The notes beneath the pieces are model-generated. The model was not told the DNA's origin and did no database searches. It saw nothing but the letters and a program-made list of their open reading frames with translations. A stretch of DNA of 64,000 bases from Phoenix dactylifera (taxonomy: Eukaryota > Streptophyta > Magnoliopsida > Arecales > Arecaceae): NCBI RefSeq assembly GCF_009389715.1, contig NW_024067689.1, positions 558,001-622,000 on the forward strand, given 5' to 3'. Position 1 is the stretch's first letter. Every line of letters starts with the position of its first letter. The position numbers and the translations under genes are program-made. Shown here piece by piece: positions 37,788-50,345 of this stretch.

Positions 37788-38444
37788 TTATCCCACTTAA
37801 GATTAATGTTTCCTTTGGTTGTGTTAAAAAAACATAAATGCTAGAGGGGTAATTGGAAAGAGACTTGGCAAGAATCTTGGCAGATGTGTATTGTGCAACT
37901 AGACTTTAGAGATAGTGTCCATATTTTTTCTTGCTGCCCCTTCTTCTCATCTATTTGGAAGGCGGCGTGCTTGGATCTTAGGGTGCTACATCCTTAATCC
38001 TCTTTACTTTTCTTTATCTCATCTGGATTTAGTGGAACTTTTAGAAAAAGGTTCAGCCGGTTGTTCTTATGCTCCTCGCTGCTATTGCATGGGTGTGTTG
38101 AAAAGAGCGGAATTTCAGGATTTTTTTTAACAAACATTCATCGGGCCATAGCCTCGGACATCCTCAATGGCTGCTCTACATTATGTGACTAAGATCTTCT
38201 GTTAGAATTCATGAGAGTTTAGATGAAGGCTAGAAAGATTTCTAGAGATCTTCATGAAGGCTGATATACAAGTTGTCCGGTTCTTTCTTCTTTTTTTTTT
38301 TTTAATTTTATTCCATATACCAGCTCTAATATGACTTCCTTAAATCTTCCCTCTTCCCTCCTATAATTTTTTTTTCTAATCTTCAATAAAATCCGGGCGC
38401 CTATCCTTGTCTTCCTTCCATTCAGAAAAAAAAAGGAAAAAAAG
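37788..38444 (+). mobile_element. LINE 3' fragment, second subfamily
   Basis: Directly after the SINE target site the sequence reads FIPLKINVSF in one frame, the opening of a LINE zf-RVT domain. It goes on with SIFFLAAPSSHLFGRRRA (near 37920), comparable to the family CPFSSxLW motif. It ends in A-rich runs at 38427-38443. Frames are broken throughout. It differs from the subfamily at 860-6781. Confidence 0.6.
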
Positions 38445-40121
38445 ATGAAGAAGAATTTCTATATACATATACAAGAAAATCTCGTGTACTGCAAGACATG
38501 AATCCTAGCAGTGCCCGATGAGCATGTAGCATGATTCATCAAAAACTTCGAATAAACTGAGCTACGAGATTTGAGGGGGTCAATTTCTCTTGCTCTTGCA
38601 AGGACCAAGAGAACTTCCTCTCTACAGGTTTAAATGCACAGATTTCATTTTTAAAAAGGCGACGTACATACCGTTGTAAAAGGAATACAGGAAAATCAGT
38701 CAGCAAAAGAAAGGGCTTGTGCTTAAATCTAAATCTGGACTCGTAATATTTGTCATTCCTATTTGTTTGGAACTTGATATTACCGGGAAATCAAAGTACA
38801 AGAAGATCTCTAACTGTGGTTTGTGAAGCATACAAGACTCATAGAACGAGCTTAAATTTTTCTGAGAGTCATGCTAAAGTACATGATGATATATGCTCAA
38901 TTTTGTACTTCATTAAATTTTCTTTTCATACCATGAAAACTCCCGCAAACACTCCAGCATTTGTCATCAACACAAGGAAATTCTGATTGTTGCATAAACA
39001 AGAGAGATGAAATGTTCATACTAATAAATGTTCAACATAAATAAAATAAAACGTAATTCTCTCTGTGAAGTAAAGCTCTTGCCATATTTCTAGAATAACA
39101 ACATTATCAGAATTACTACCTGACCTTTAGAAGCAATTGTTTGCCTTGGTGGAAGACATGTTCTGACTATTCCAAGGAGTAGATTACAATCTGATGCAAT
39201 AAAGGGGCTGATGAAGACTGTCAGATGTTTCAAAAAGTAAATATAGTGGAACCAAAATATTAACAGATGTTGTCTGGGGAAAAGCAGGTAGCCTGACTAG
39301 AATTAAGTGATGGAAGGCTAAGATTGTATACGAATGAAACAGACTTTGCAAATTCAGTAAATAATCTTAGTTCTATTTTTTTAAAAGAGAGAGAGAGAGA
39401 ATCATCTAAACGAAAAGCGCTAGATTGGTAGAATTTGCATTTTCTCTAACCTAAAGGTGAAAGGTGTGATGCATCTCAAATCAAGATATAGAGATTTGTT
39501 CTTTTTCAGTAGCGATTCTAATTTATGCAGAGTTGTCCTACTTCTTGTTTTTTACCTCATAAAAAAGCATACTGGTTTGCACATCATGTTACACTAGATA
39601 CATGCATAACAAATATGAACATGTAATTTCCCTGATGATATCTGAACACACTAAGATGCAGGGGATTGCAGCAGTTTTCTTTTTTTAGTCACAGGGTAGT
39701 AAGATATGAACATTGAATCCCAACCACTAATATACTCTAGAAATAACCAGATAGGTAATCTAATAGGCAAAAAATGAAACCTAGATAAAGTAGCTGATAG
39801 CCGTTACACAATCGAGGCAGTTGTAGTAATTTACTAATCTTGAAGAAATGCAACAAACTTGAATGAAATGCTGATCACAGATTAAATCTTATAAAAAAAA
39901 ATCGAGAAATACAACCAAAGTGAAACAACCAAGCTACTGATTTCAGGCTACAGATTATGTAACCATTGCAGAACATTTTAACTCCTGCTAAACAGATGAA
40001 ATTCCAAATTTACATCGCTGAGTTCCACAGAGAAAAGAAATTGAGATGATGTTTCCTGCTCAGAAAGTATCATTCGCAATATTTGAACAATGAGGCATCC
40101 AAAAACAAACTGTCATCTTGG
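38445..40121. other. Intergenic, 3' flank of the coiled-coil gene
   Basis: No gene is seen. Its right end must contain the 3'UTR of the minus-strand gene at 40122. I did not fix a poly(A) signal. Confidence 0.5.
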
Positions 40122-43100
40122 TCAATGTAACTGCAACTGCTTGTTCCTTTTAGTGATAGATCCATTTGAGGATCCTTTTGAAGATTTCTGACGAGCATGC
40201 CTTCCCTCCAATCTTGCTTCAAGTAGTTTTGCCTTCAATGTGCACATTTGTGCCATCTGCGGTAGTTTGGACGAAAACTCCGATATCTCGAGGTCAGCAA
40301 ATACATGTTGATGATTCCACTGCTGCACCGGACTAGATAGACTGCAGAAATCACCTAAAGAATCATCCCCACCAACTGGTGCAAAATGACCTTGCAATAA
40401 AAAGTGATCGCAAGACTTCCTGATATTCCTATGAGGATTAAACTTTGTGCCTCTAGGAAAATCTGCCTGGTTTTTCATTAAGTTACCGGTTAGCTGATCA
40501 GATTCATGCTGTTTATCCAACTTCTTTTTTAAGTTTTGATCACCATCTTGAGCTTGACAGATTTCAGAATTCTGGGCTGCAGCAGGTTTGCCTTGATTTA
40601 CTTCTATGCATCTGGAGTCAGCATCAGTATGAGCAGGCAAGTGAATCTCATTTAAGCTATCATCAACATGCACTGGGTTTCCATTACATAGCCTGGTCCT
40701 ATCAGTTTCTTCCACAAATTGTACTTGCATACCAGATACATCATGATCCTTGTCCTTCTCAGAATATTTCATATTCTCATTTGTAGAACTAGATTTCTTT
40801 TTTTCTTCTGATTTATCTATTCCATTTTCACCTTGCAATTTAATTTGGTCATAAATTGGACCGCCGTTGATGTTCATGTTCAGCTCAAAGCACAGCAAGT
40901 CACTGGCCACAGAATCATCATCTTCAGCATCTTGAGGTGCGCTGGTGGCTCCATTTAAGTGGACAGATTCTAGGGAATGGCGCCGCACACTACCATTTTT
41001 CCTGGCCTCTGTACGATATGCTATACCATTCTTCGAGCTATTGGATCTTCTAGTCTCAAGAAAAGATTCTATTTCACCACTCAACCTCTCTATTATCATG
41101 TTTTTTTCTGCCAGATTCCCCTGTGCTTCTGCAGTCTTCATCTGCAATCGCTCATCCAGCCATGCTTCAGAAACATGAAGTAGCAACCAGTCAAATCTAT
41201 TATCAGTATCTCGTGCTGATTTTTGTTTCAATTCTTGTATCTCTTGTTCATAATTTCCTATTCCCTTTGCAAACTCATCGCAGAGGTCCTCTAGCAAACC
41301 ACGTCTTTTTCTTTCTCTTTCCAGCTCTTTCAAAGCTTTAGAAAATGCCGACTTGACTTCATTTATTTCTTTACCCAATTTGCGGTGTAAACTCTCCGAG
41401 AGTCTCCTTATCTTCTTCTCATTTTCAAGCTCTTCCTTTATGGACTGGACTGCTGCTTTAATCCTTTCTTGTTCCCTGTTCTTCCTAATTAGTTTGTCCT
41501 CTGCAACTTGCTTCACCAGATCATCCATTTCATGGCGACAAGCTTGCTGTTCTTGCATCAGTCCCTGAATACGCGATTGCGCCTGACCTAACTCCACCTT
41601 GAGTGCTTTGACCAATGATACACTAGATGCATGCTGTTCCTCCAGGCTCCAGATCCGATTCAATACTTTCACTAATTCTGTCGATGCCTTAAGGTTATAT
41701 CCCGACTCTCCAATCCTTCCTCTGCAATTTGTGGAACTGCTAGGAGTCATGACCTGGTTCCATGAGAGAACCTGCAAGTGCATGACAAAATCAGGTAAGG
41801 AAAGATTTGAAGATATTCTGCAAGAGGACCCAACTAGTAAAATCCTTGTACAAGTTTTTGGGTGATATATTTTGATTCAGTCAAGGGCATAACGATTACA
41901 ACACAAGAAGTTTGAAGAGCTAAATATAAAGTAGGTTACCTCCATTGAGCTACTATAACTTGCACTTGTAGGGGACACAGCTTGTAGATCGTGATTATTC
42001 GTTTCAATCAGCTTCTGGTGCTGAATCAATGAGGCCACAACATGTCTCCTTAAAGTGCCGGCACTCTGAAGCTGGTGAACATGCAAGATGTTAGTTAGCA
42101 GTAGAGGAAAACTCATCATTTTCAATTTTTATATGTATAACAGGTGGCAACAAGTTCAGCAAGGAAAAATCAGATGCATATAACATGGGGAACTTCAGGT
42201 ATAAACTATAAACGACAAACAGGGCAGAAGATGGTGAAGGAATTACAACAAATGGAGGACTGAAGCTGGAGTCTTGGAGAAACAGGGTTACAAAATTAAT
42301 TAGCGAGTTAGAATTCAGGCATTCTCTGATTATATCTGACATGATGCTATAAGAAAATAATGAAAAAGGGGTGAAAATATCCTGCAGTCAAGCATGGTTC
42401 TTATAGTCATGCTATAACAGAAAATTTTCTTGCTATGCCTCAATATCATCCAAGAAGAAAAAATAGTTAAAACAGTAAGCTTTCCATCATTCCACAACCA
42501 AGAATATATTTCCTCCTTGTCATTCTCTATCTATTTACTAAATTTGAACCATTTTGTAAACATCAAATATTGTTGCATGCCATCTATATGAAGAATTTTT
42601 TTTTTTTTTGAGGATGAAGAATAAAATTATATGGCAGACAATTCCTCCACTGCTATCAGAAGGCTGGGGATTGTAGGGGATGTACCCAAGGTGAAAGAAT
42701 ACGTTAATCATCTACTTTAGGTTTGTTATTCATGAAGTGCACAAAATTATTCATAGCCTGTAACTAGAATATCTTACATTAAACGAAAAAAAGAAATAGT
42801 TAGAAGCAGAAATAAAGAAAAATAGTTAGCTCGACATTTCAATCAACAAATTAAACAGAGAAAAATTGATGTCATCAAGTCCTCAGCAACACACATCAAG
42901 CATGTCAGAAGAGAATTTCCTCAACAAACAAACCAATTCCCACTCAGTAACCTAAATACCATATCATTTACCAGCAGCAAGTTAAACACATATAAATAAC
43001 CAGCCACCCTAATCAAAAGCATTTATTAATTAAAGAGGAACAAATATCCTCAGCACCAGAGCTAAGCTAGCTAGCAGAGAATTAGCTAGTTTTAAGCCTG

Positions 43101-43599
43101 AACAACAACTGCAAAGCAAAGTTAAATGGATTTGGTAAGGAGAAGATCTTTTTTTTGTAATCAGATAAATCCATCAGAATAATAAGAGCATCGTAATCCA
43201 AAACAAAATCACAACCAGGACTTGAAACTTTACTCGAATGGGAGAAGCTTGTTCCGAGGAACCAGGGAGGTTGAGGGGCTCGCCGCACTTGTCGCGGCGG
43301 AGCCTTTCGCCTCTTCGGCTCATCTTGGAAAGGGGCAGGTGGTCCTGCATCTCCCAGAGACTGGCCCCAAGCTTTCTAGCCGAGACAGCGGCGGCAGTGG
43401 AGGAGTTCCCTGAGGCCAAGGACACGGCTTTGTTCTTATTGGGTTCCAGCAGCACCCAAGGGGGGACCGGGGTGGAGCGGCCACCCTTTCTCCCCGCTGA
43501 TATCTCTCTCCTTAGCTTTGAGCCCAGCAGCTCCTGCTTGCTTCCACCAAGACCGCCATCATCGCCCCCATTGATTGCTGCCACCTTTTCTCCTTCCAT
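40122..43599 (-). CDS. Coiled-coil protein, At5g41620-like
   Basis: Three exons join in phase 0: 43599-43234, 42071-41940 and 41771-40122, giving 715 residues. Splice sites are CGA|GTAAAG, TTCACCAG|CTT, ATGGAG|GTAACC and TTGCAG|GTT. The N-terminus has TPVPPWVLLE and the family motif ARKLGASLWEMQ (about residue 74). Exon 2 begins the block LRRHVVASLIQHQKL. Exon 3 opens with the conserved STELVKVLNRIWSLEEQH, followed by a long charged coiled coil (about residues 198-400) and a low-complexity, polar C-terminus. Arabidopsis relatives are described as uncharacterised or USO1-like transport proteins, distantly related to BRANCHLESS TRICHOME. Function is not established; a cytoskeletal or trafficking scaffold is plausible. 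The ATG at 43599 is chosen because the codon before it is TTG. A (GA)n run sits about 100 bp upstream in the leader. Confidence 0.9.
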
Positions 43600-43694
43600 C
43601 AAACTTCTCCCTTTATTTGGCCTAACCCTTCCTACTCCCGGAGTAGCTCCCTGTTCTCCTTCCCATCTCCATCTCTAAACTTTTCCTATATTGT

Positions 43695-43696
<2 letters not shown>

Positions 43697-43727
<31 letters not shown>
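43697..43727. repeat. (TC)n microsatellite in 5' leader
   Basis: A pure TC run (GA on the coding strand) about 100 bp upstream of the start codon of the coiled-coil gene. GA-rich leaders and promoters are common in plant genes. Confidence 0.9.
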
Positions 43728-43729
<2 letters not shown>

Positions 43730-44642
43730 GTGCTTTGGGCTTTGCGTGTCCAAAATGTCAAAAAGTTGGCTGGGAGGGACGGTTTGGCATGGAAACCGCC
43801 TGCTGACGAAAGGATTTCACTACGCGGGCGCAGCGTTTTGCGAGCTTTACAGCAGCAACACTATTCCTCACGCGCTTAGCACGCCGGTCCTACACTGAAG
43901 CGGGTGATTGGCTATATCAAACGAGGCTTAATTATTTTATTTATTTATTTATTTACGAGGGCAGCTCATACTGTAGGTGTAGTTAACAAAATTAAAAAAA
44001 TAATAATAATACAAAGAAGAAGACACCGACACGTAGTCATCCTAAATGAAGCCTCACGAGTGGACACACTTATTCTTCGTATATTGAACTGGTCGTTAAT
44101 TGCTGTAGAGTGCTAATCTAATGAGCAAGAAATAAAATGGTATTGGACAATGTGTTTTAGGAAAAATAAAGTACTATAAAGTTGTTATCAAAATTGGAAG
44201 AATCATGTCAAGAGCAGCTTAAAGAATCATTATTATAGTTTATAAATCAAGATAATCTTTGAATCCTTGTTGGGAGTGAAGAGCCATGCGACCAAGAGAA
44301 GCTACCTTCAATTGGCTAGCTAAGTGTTTTTTTTTTTTTTTTTGAAATAACCAATAACTCCATGCATAAAGCAACGTTAGCCACCCAAAATTAATTCAAG
44401 TGGCAGGAGAGCTTGCCGTCTAGGGACGCTGCTTTTTACCCCTCATTGCCATGATTCGGCACCATTCTCCATTTTATAATTTTTTTTATTCATTGCTATA
44501 TAATTATAAAAAGAAATATTTTTTTATAATGTTTTATCATATCATCGCTTTTCGAAAATAAGTGTTGCGTGTACACTCTCTCTCTAAACTAGGAGGCGCC
44601 TTTACTATTCTATATCTACTCGTCTTTGGAGGCTAACTTTAA
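43728..44642. other. Promoter side of the coiled-coil gene
   Basis: No other gene is seen. A T run lies at 44325-44343. The promoter of the minus-strand gene must lie at the left end. Confidence 0.45.
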
Positions 44643-44806
44643 AGGTACTTTTAGATAAAATAGAAGTATTTGGTAAAAATTTCCGAAAACTGTTTTAGCA
44701 TTTCTAAAAAAGCTAAAAACAGCTTTTTAGAAGAAGCTCCATTTTAGAAATTTCTGAAAAAGCACTTTTAGGCCCCATCGGAAAGCTATTTTTTTACCAA
44801 AATACC
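44643..44806 (-). repeat. Foldback core repeat, copy B
   Basis: This is the reverse complement of 9056-9222: AAAGGTACTTTTAGATAAAA at one end and TTTTTACCAAAATACC at the other, with matching AAGCTCCATTTTAG in between. The outer 200-bp arms seen at 8411-9566 are not recognisable here, so this is either a fragment or the inner element on its own. Confidence 0.65.
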
Positions 44807-45096
44807 TTCATTTAAAAGTCTCTTTTTTCTCCTAAAACACTCCATCCCGCCGCCTCTTCCTCTCCCACCCATCCCCCTCCCTCCCCCTCTTTTTTTGTTT
44901 TTGGTATAACGGTGATTCATACCCTACGAGTATGGACACGACCAAGAAAATCAGAAAACAACAAGGCAGAAAAAGAAGCCGTCAATCTGTCACTCTCCAT
45001 CCACACAAAACCACCAGAGTGGTGGGCCGCATAGGAGGCAACTCAATCAGCTGCTCCATTCGCTTCTTTGTAGGTATGTGTGGCCTGATGGGCATA

Positions 45097-45681
45097 TCAC
45101 ACCTTCAGCAGTCTGCGAATATCCAGGAGCAGTGGCCTACCCTCCCCCGCATGACCCCGACCTCGGATCCAGTCGATCACCGTAGTCGAGTCGCCCTCGA
45201 GAATAAGCAGATCTGCACCTAAAGTCCGACGGGCAAAAGAGACGCCCTCCCAGGCTGCCCTGAGCTCAGCACACACCATCGAGGCATCGAAGATCCGTTG
45301 ACCGCCTGCCGCCACTAGTATGGACTTATGATATCTGATGACAAAACTTGCACCTCCACATCTTCCATCGTCTGCCATACTGCTATCAAAATTTACCTTC
45401 AGGAAGCTAAGAGGTGGGGGCACCCAAGATACGCACACATACCTGAGTGCTACAAGAGCAGAAAGGGGGCTCCAGATGTCCCTGGCCAGGCTAAAAGGTG
45501 AAATCTCAGCAGCACTGGTGAATTCTGTAGCATGCAGTAATGCTTTAACCGCCACCACTCTCGGGGGCGTACTGCTGCTCTCAAAGATCCGGGCGTTTCT
45601 GTCCAACCACGAGTGGTAGGCCAGGTAGGCTGCCCGAGAGCCTCTTTCCTCCAGTCCGGGACCTGATGTCGACTCCTTCAA
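45097..45681 (-). pseudogene. LINE RNase H domain, open frame
   Basis: A 194-codon open frame has the acidic residues of RNase H in order: FLKVNFDSSM (D), VCAELRAAWEG (E) and LILEGDSTTVIDWI (D). Preceding it is a LAYHSWLDRNARIF segment typical of these LINEs. The reading stops early after LLLDIRRLLKV, before the usual EANRxADW tail, so the domain is incomplete at its C-terminus. Confidence 0.75.
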
Positions 45682-45697
45682 AAAGAGCAGGAACTCC

Positions 45698-46027
45698 TCA
45701 ATGGACGACTACCTCTGCCCCTGGACAAAATGAACCCCCTGCACTCTTCCATATCTGACTGGCCCGTGGGCACCCGATCAGCACATGGTATATGGTCTCC
45801 TCCACCTCCGGACAAGCTCCACATACTGAAGAAATCCTCACTCCCCGCCATGCCAGAACGCTCTTCGTGGGTAGGCAACCCCAAGCTACCTTCCACAGAA
45901 AAAGTGCGACGCAAGGATGAACACGTAGCCTCCAAATCCAGCCGCCTCCATCTGCTGAGCCACCGATGCCCCACTCATCCTCAATATATCGCGAGCACCT
46001 ACTGTCGTCCGACCAATCAGCCTCCAT
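45698..46027 (-). pseudogene. LINE zf-RVT domain, open frame
   Basis: The frame reads WIWRLRVHPCVALFLWKVAW and then CGACPEVEETIYHVLIGCPRA. This is the CxxC...HxxxxC zinc-binding pattern found between the RT and RNase H of plant L1 elements. It is part of the broken ORF2 of the minus-strand LINE. Confidence 0.75.
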
Positions 46028-46046
46028 ACCCTCCTATCATCTATCT

Positions 46047-48240
46047 TGTTAGAAGTATGCCCTAAAAGCCAACGTGGTTGACACATATTTGTAATCCGGA
46101 GCATAAATTTGTAATTTGACACTTATTAATAAATAGGATTGGGCAATTTGTTTTCATTCATGTTTGTATGTGTCCATGAATCGTTCAAGAAATTAATAGA
46201 TGATGACACATATTCTCAAGGAATTAAGAATTTGAGGCATGTGTCATTAGGGATTAATTTCTAAATGCTCCTGATCGATGGATCCATCACGAGGGACGGT
46301 GATCAATCCGCTGAGATTAGTGCACAGATCACTTAGTCAGATGGACGAGTCTCGAGTCCACGGTGTAGAGATACTGGAGTGATTATGCGAGTACTTATTA
46401 GAGAACAAGGTACTGAGCGTGACCAAAGATAGTAGTCACATGGATGTCTATCCACTCGTCAATGACTACTTATGCTGTAGTTGTATGACTGGTCCTTTGA
46501 CCTGCGATGCCTCAGCTATTCACTGTGAGGTTGATGTAGTTTGACGAGCATGTGAACTTGGGCCCTAGCCATTCGGGTCCTTGTAGTGCGGATTGGCTAC
46601 AGTAGGTTCATTTTGGAATAGGGTTGCATCTAGATGGGATCTATCGATCTTGATAGATTAGGAGTGATCCTATGTGATTTATGAGACTGAGTTCGATAAA
46701 TTTCTGGCCAGGTATTTTGGAAAAAGAGTTTTCCATATCTCGAACTGGAAGTCGTATAAATTTGACATATGACGGACGATGGGGTTTGATGAGATATCCA
46801 TAATCTCCGTCACGTCGGGATCCATGATAGAGAGACTGTATCATACGCTAACTGCACCTAAAGGTTCAGACATTCCATTCTGCTAGGTTGCCACCACATA
46901 CTGCTAGGTGTCACTAGTGGATTGTGAGACTCGAAGGCATTCACTTGGTGATCAGTGAACTCTGAGAGTAGAACTGAAATAGTTTCAGTCCACTGAAAGG
47001 AGTTTCAGTGATATTGAGATGGAGATCTCAATATGTCTCACTACCAGTCAGAATAGAACCTACGGGATCACACACATAGAGGATTTAATTAGTCAGAATA
47101 TCATAATTGTGATTTAGAATCTCAATTGAAGTCAATTATCAATATGATTGGTAATTAAATTAACCCACTAAACGTTAGTGAGTTAATGGAAGAAGAATTA
47201 AGTGGAATTGATTGCAATTGGATTGCAATTGGGCTGATTTAATGAGCCAAATCAAATTGGGTTCGACCCAAATTGATTTGGGTTCATGATTGGGTCAATT
47301 TGATTAAACCAAGGTTTGTGCGGATTTTAAAGACCACATATCGTCGTAGGATGAATATGACTTAAGTCATGTTCACACTATGCGGACTTTAAAGTCCACA
47401 TGGCGTCGTAGGATGCATGCTCCCAAATCAATTAATTCTCCTAATGAGATTAGGAATCCTAATGTGATTAGAAAATTAATCAATTGATTAAGTGGACACA
47501 TGTCATGCATCTATGAGCACAAGGATTGGACACTTGGCATTAATCCAAGGGTGGGTTATAGTCCCATACTCCTAATAAGATTAGGAGAAGTCCTAAATCC
47601 AATCTATAAAAGGATAGCAAGGGAGACATTATGAATCAATTCGCCCAAGAAAAGAAGGAGTTCTTTCCTCCACGCCCAAGCCCATTCTTCCTCCTTCTCC
47701 ACGGCAGCAAGGGGGTCCTCTACATCCTCTTCTTCCACGGCATCAAGGCAAGGACGATCCACGCGCAAAGGTTCCTCCTTCCTCTTGCTCCGTTGCGAGT
47801 AAGATCAAAGAAGAAAGGGTTCTTCTTTAAGGAAGTATGTTGCAGATTTTTTCCAATCTATTTGATAGTCATGAGAGGTCTTTGCAAGGAGCTAGTACTC
47901 CGATAAGATCTTATCTCAGATGATTAGATCCTCGTGTGGATACCTGTAGAGGCCGGACACATGCGTGGCTTAATCAGGATCCTAGAAAGATCATCAGGCT
48001 GCGGTATTCTACACCTGCAGAATTTTTGAAGATGAGATCTTTAAATTTATAACTTCTGATTTTTGTTTCAGTTTTATAAATCTTAATAAACCTTCCTCAG
48101 ATCCTAATCTTTCCTTCCTAATGAGTTCAAAGATCTTCTGGATTTGGATCTAGAAATTTTTTTGAATTCTACGATCCGAGGCGCGTTCATACGATGAACG
48201 ACGTCCTGTTCGAATTCCGCTGCGAACGTCGCATTGAACA
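46047..48240 (+). mobile_element. Solo copia-like LTR, about 2.2 kb
   Basis: The sequence begins TGTTAGAAGTATGCCC, a start I know from plant Ty1/copia LTRs, and ends GCATTGAACA, giving TGTT...AACA inverted ends. A TATA box, TATAAAAG, sits at 47605-47612 with a CT/AG-rich leader after it. There is no gag-pol, primer-binding site or second LTR, so it is a solo LTR left after recombination. The immediate 5-bp flanks (TATCT and GGGCT) do not match; TCATC occurs on both sides a few bases further out. The end points are therefore uncertain by about 10 bp. Confidence 0.7.
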
Positions 48241-48875
48241 GGGCTTAACTCATCACTACCTCCTCCATCGGGATCGGCATTGATAGGACTTAATCCGTAA
48301 GCTGCTCACCAAAGATTCTCCTGACAAGACTCGCATCCCATCTCCGCTCCCCCTGAACAAACAGGTCACTGACTATGTGACCCTCTAACTATCCATGGTC
48401 AATCAGGGTAGGCCAGCCCTACAGTGTATCCTCCACCAGCCACCTTTCCTCCAAAATGCTGATAGTCCGTCCGTCTCCAACCTTCCATTTGATCGCCGAA
48501 AGCACTCCCGGGGCACGAGCACAAATCTCCCTCCAGATAAACGAGGAAGCCCGACCCACTCGGAAGGCATCCGGGATAATTGGGTCCCATACTTTGCCAG
48601 CAGTAAGGAGATCCAGAGGCTCCGTAGCTCCAGAAAAAACCTGACTGCCAACCTGGTGGCCAATGTCTCCCCATGCTCTAGTAGAGAATGGATCCCCAAT
48701 CCACCTCGACTAGTCGGCTGACATACAACCTCCCAGGCCAGAAGGAGGATGCCCCCTCTGTTCCGACGCCTTCTCCAGATAACTCCTGAACATCCTCTCC
48801 AAATTACGAAGCACAACAATAGGTACCAGTGTATTAGTAAACTGAGATAGAGCTCAACACTGACCTCACTAGGTC
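48241..48875 (-). pseudogene. LINE ORF2 piece upstream of the LTR insertion
   Basis: Overlapping broken frames read LAWEVVCQPTSRGGLGIHSLLE and related text, matching the 5140-5600 part of the first LINE. The left end (48241) is cut by the LTR and the right end (about 48875) is the 5' truncation point. Confidence 0.75.
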
Positions 48876-48984
48876 CCCCTTTTCAATGCCACCCTTAATG
48901 CCCTCTCCCTCTCCCCCGCTGCGCCCCGACGCCCTCTGCCTCTTCTCCCTCCTCCTCTGCTGCTCCCTCTCCCTTAGTCTTAGA

Positions 48985-49415
48985 ATCGTGGAGAGCAAGG
49001 TGGACGGGATGAGTGATGCGTACGACAACTTCGTAGCGGCGGCGATGCAGTTCCTCCAGGCCAAGGAAGGCCGCTGGCGGGCGGCGGACAGTGGCAACAG
49101 AGGTGGCGGTCGAGAACTTCAAGAATTGGTGGGAGGTGTTCAAGGTGACGTGCAATCGGGTGGAGGAGATCGTGGAGGCGAGGCGGAGGATCGCGCTGAA
49201 GTACGTCGTGGATGTGGCGGGCAGGATGGCGCCGCCGGCTGCCGTGGGGGTGGCGAGGGTTCCGCCGTTTAGCGTGCGCCAACTGGAGTAGGCGCTCCAT
49301 GTGGTCCATTCGATGGCGGCGGATCCCCGGCAAGCGTTGGGCGGCGGCGCCGCTCCCTCCGCCACCGTCCTCTCCTCTGATGTTGTACCGCCATATGGAG
49401 AGAAGGATAAATAGA
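48985..49415 (+). pseudogene. MED32-like pseudogene
   Basis: One frame reads VDGMSDAYDNFVAAAMQFLQAKEG. The next frame (from about 49091) continues ENFKNWWEVFKVTCNRVEEIVE and ends PFSVRQLE followed by a stop at 49289-49291. This succession resembles plant Mediator subunit 32 (VDSLN.AY..FV, then a stretch like LENFK.RWELF..ACD.AEE.VE). A frameshift separates the two parts near 49085. After the stop, a Gly/Ala/Pro-rich text corresponds to the expected C-terminal region. No intron is seen, which suits a processed copy, but I cannot prove that. It abuts the LINE truncation point at 48875. Confidence 0.6.
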
Positions 49416-49528
49416 TGATTCCTGCCATTTCTTGATAACATCAAATATTTATATGCATGCTGGGTTCATTGAAAGATTGAGACATATTGATCATCTTTAG
49501 TAATATGAAAATATAAAAATCTTGAGTG

Positions 49529-49530
<2 letters not shown>

Positions 49531-49561
<31 letters not shown>
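49531..49561. repeat. (AT)n microsatellite
   Basis: A pure AT run of about 30 bp. Confidence 0.9.
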
Positions 49562-49565
<4 letters not shown>

Positions 49566-50345
49566 ATTGAAAGTGCAAAATATAATCTTGAAAGCAACGT
49601 GGTACAAATATACAATTTTGTGCGCTGAAGGAACCTTTATGCGGGCAAACACAAGTAGACTCGCTTCAGGTGAGAGTTTCCACCATTGGACCCTGCATTT
49701 GTTCTGGATTACCACCTTTCCATTGATGAGGACTGGGTGGTGCAGCCGTCCTAGTTGATCAAGAGTTGGTTAGGGTGAACTTTTTGCTAAGGGTAGAGTA
49801 AGAACTTGGCCATTTCCATCTCGTCACAAGTAATATGGAACAAAACCTACCATCTCGAACTCCCTTAATCCGGGAAATTGATTAGCGGGTTAAAAAAAGG
49901 TATTCTAGCGAAAGTTCACTTGAGAATGTCCTCACATGGTTAATAATTAGGTTAGAACCAACAAAATATGTAAATTCTGATTTGTAAATCTTTTTTATAA
50001 TATAAATCATGTTAATAGTTTGTATATTAAATCTGGATGACTTATTATCAATTTTTATTGAAATTACTCTTCTATAATAATTCGAGCTATGTGGTAACTT
50101 ACGAGATGCAGCAGACTATTATTTGAGGATTCGGGTTGTATTTTTTGCGCAAAAAAATGGTTCATTTTCTTTCATGACAACAATTATTGACAAAAAAAAA
50201 AAATTGGAGTGCTCTGAGATCCACACAAGAAGTGATCCAATGATTGACATCGTGAAAAGGAGATCAATCATTCTTTCTGCAAAAGATCCATGCCAACCAA
50301 TTGATAACACCCAGGCGAAGGCGTGGTTCTCTCAGAGACCTCGGC
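49562..50345. other. Intergenic, no gene seen
   Basis: AT-rich, no domain-bearing frame. Confidence 0.5.

Larger units (their letters stand above)
44889..48875 (-). mobile_element. LINE, 5'-truncated, split by an LTR
   Basis: The minus strand carries the 3' half of a LINE closely related to the one at 860-6781, in two pieces: 48875-48241 and 46046-44889. It matches the first LINE from AGTGTTGAGCTCTATC to the RNase H. The break falls at the equivalent of position 5630 of the first LINE, where a 2.2-kb LTR (46047-48240) is inserted. The 3' end is an A-rich tail (T-rich on the plus strand, 44889-44902). Confidence 0.83.

Noticed and set aside
40945..41865. Plus-strand frames within the coiled-coil gene
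   Set aside because: They are antisense shadows of the long minus-strand exon.
43238..43678. A 146-codon plus-strand frame at the 5' end of the coiled-coil gene
   Set aside because: It is a shadow of exon 1, which has conserved family motifs on the minus strand.
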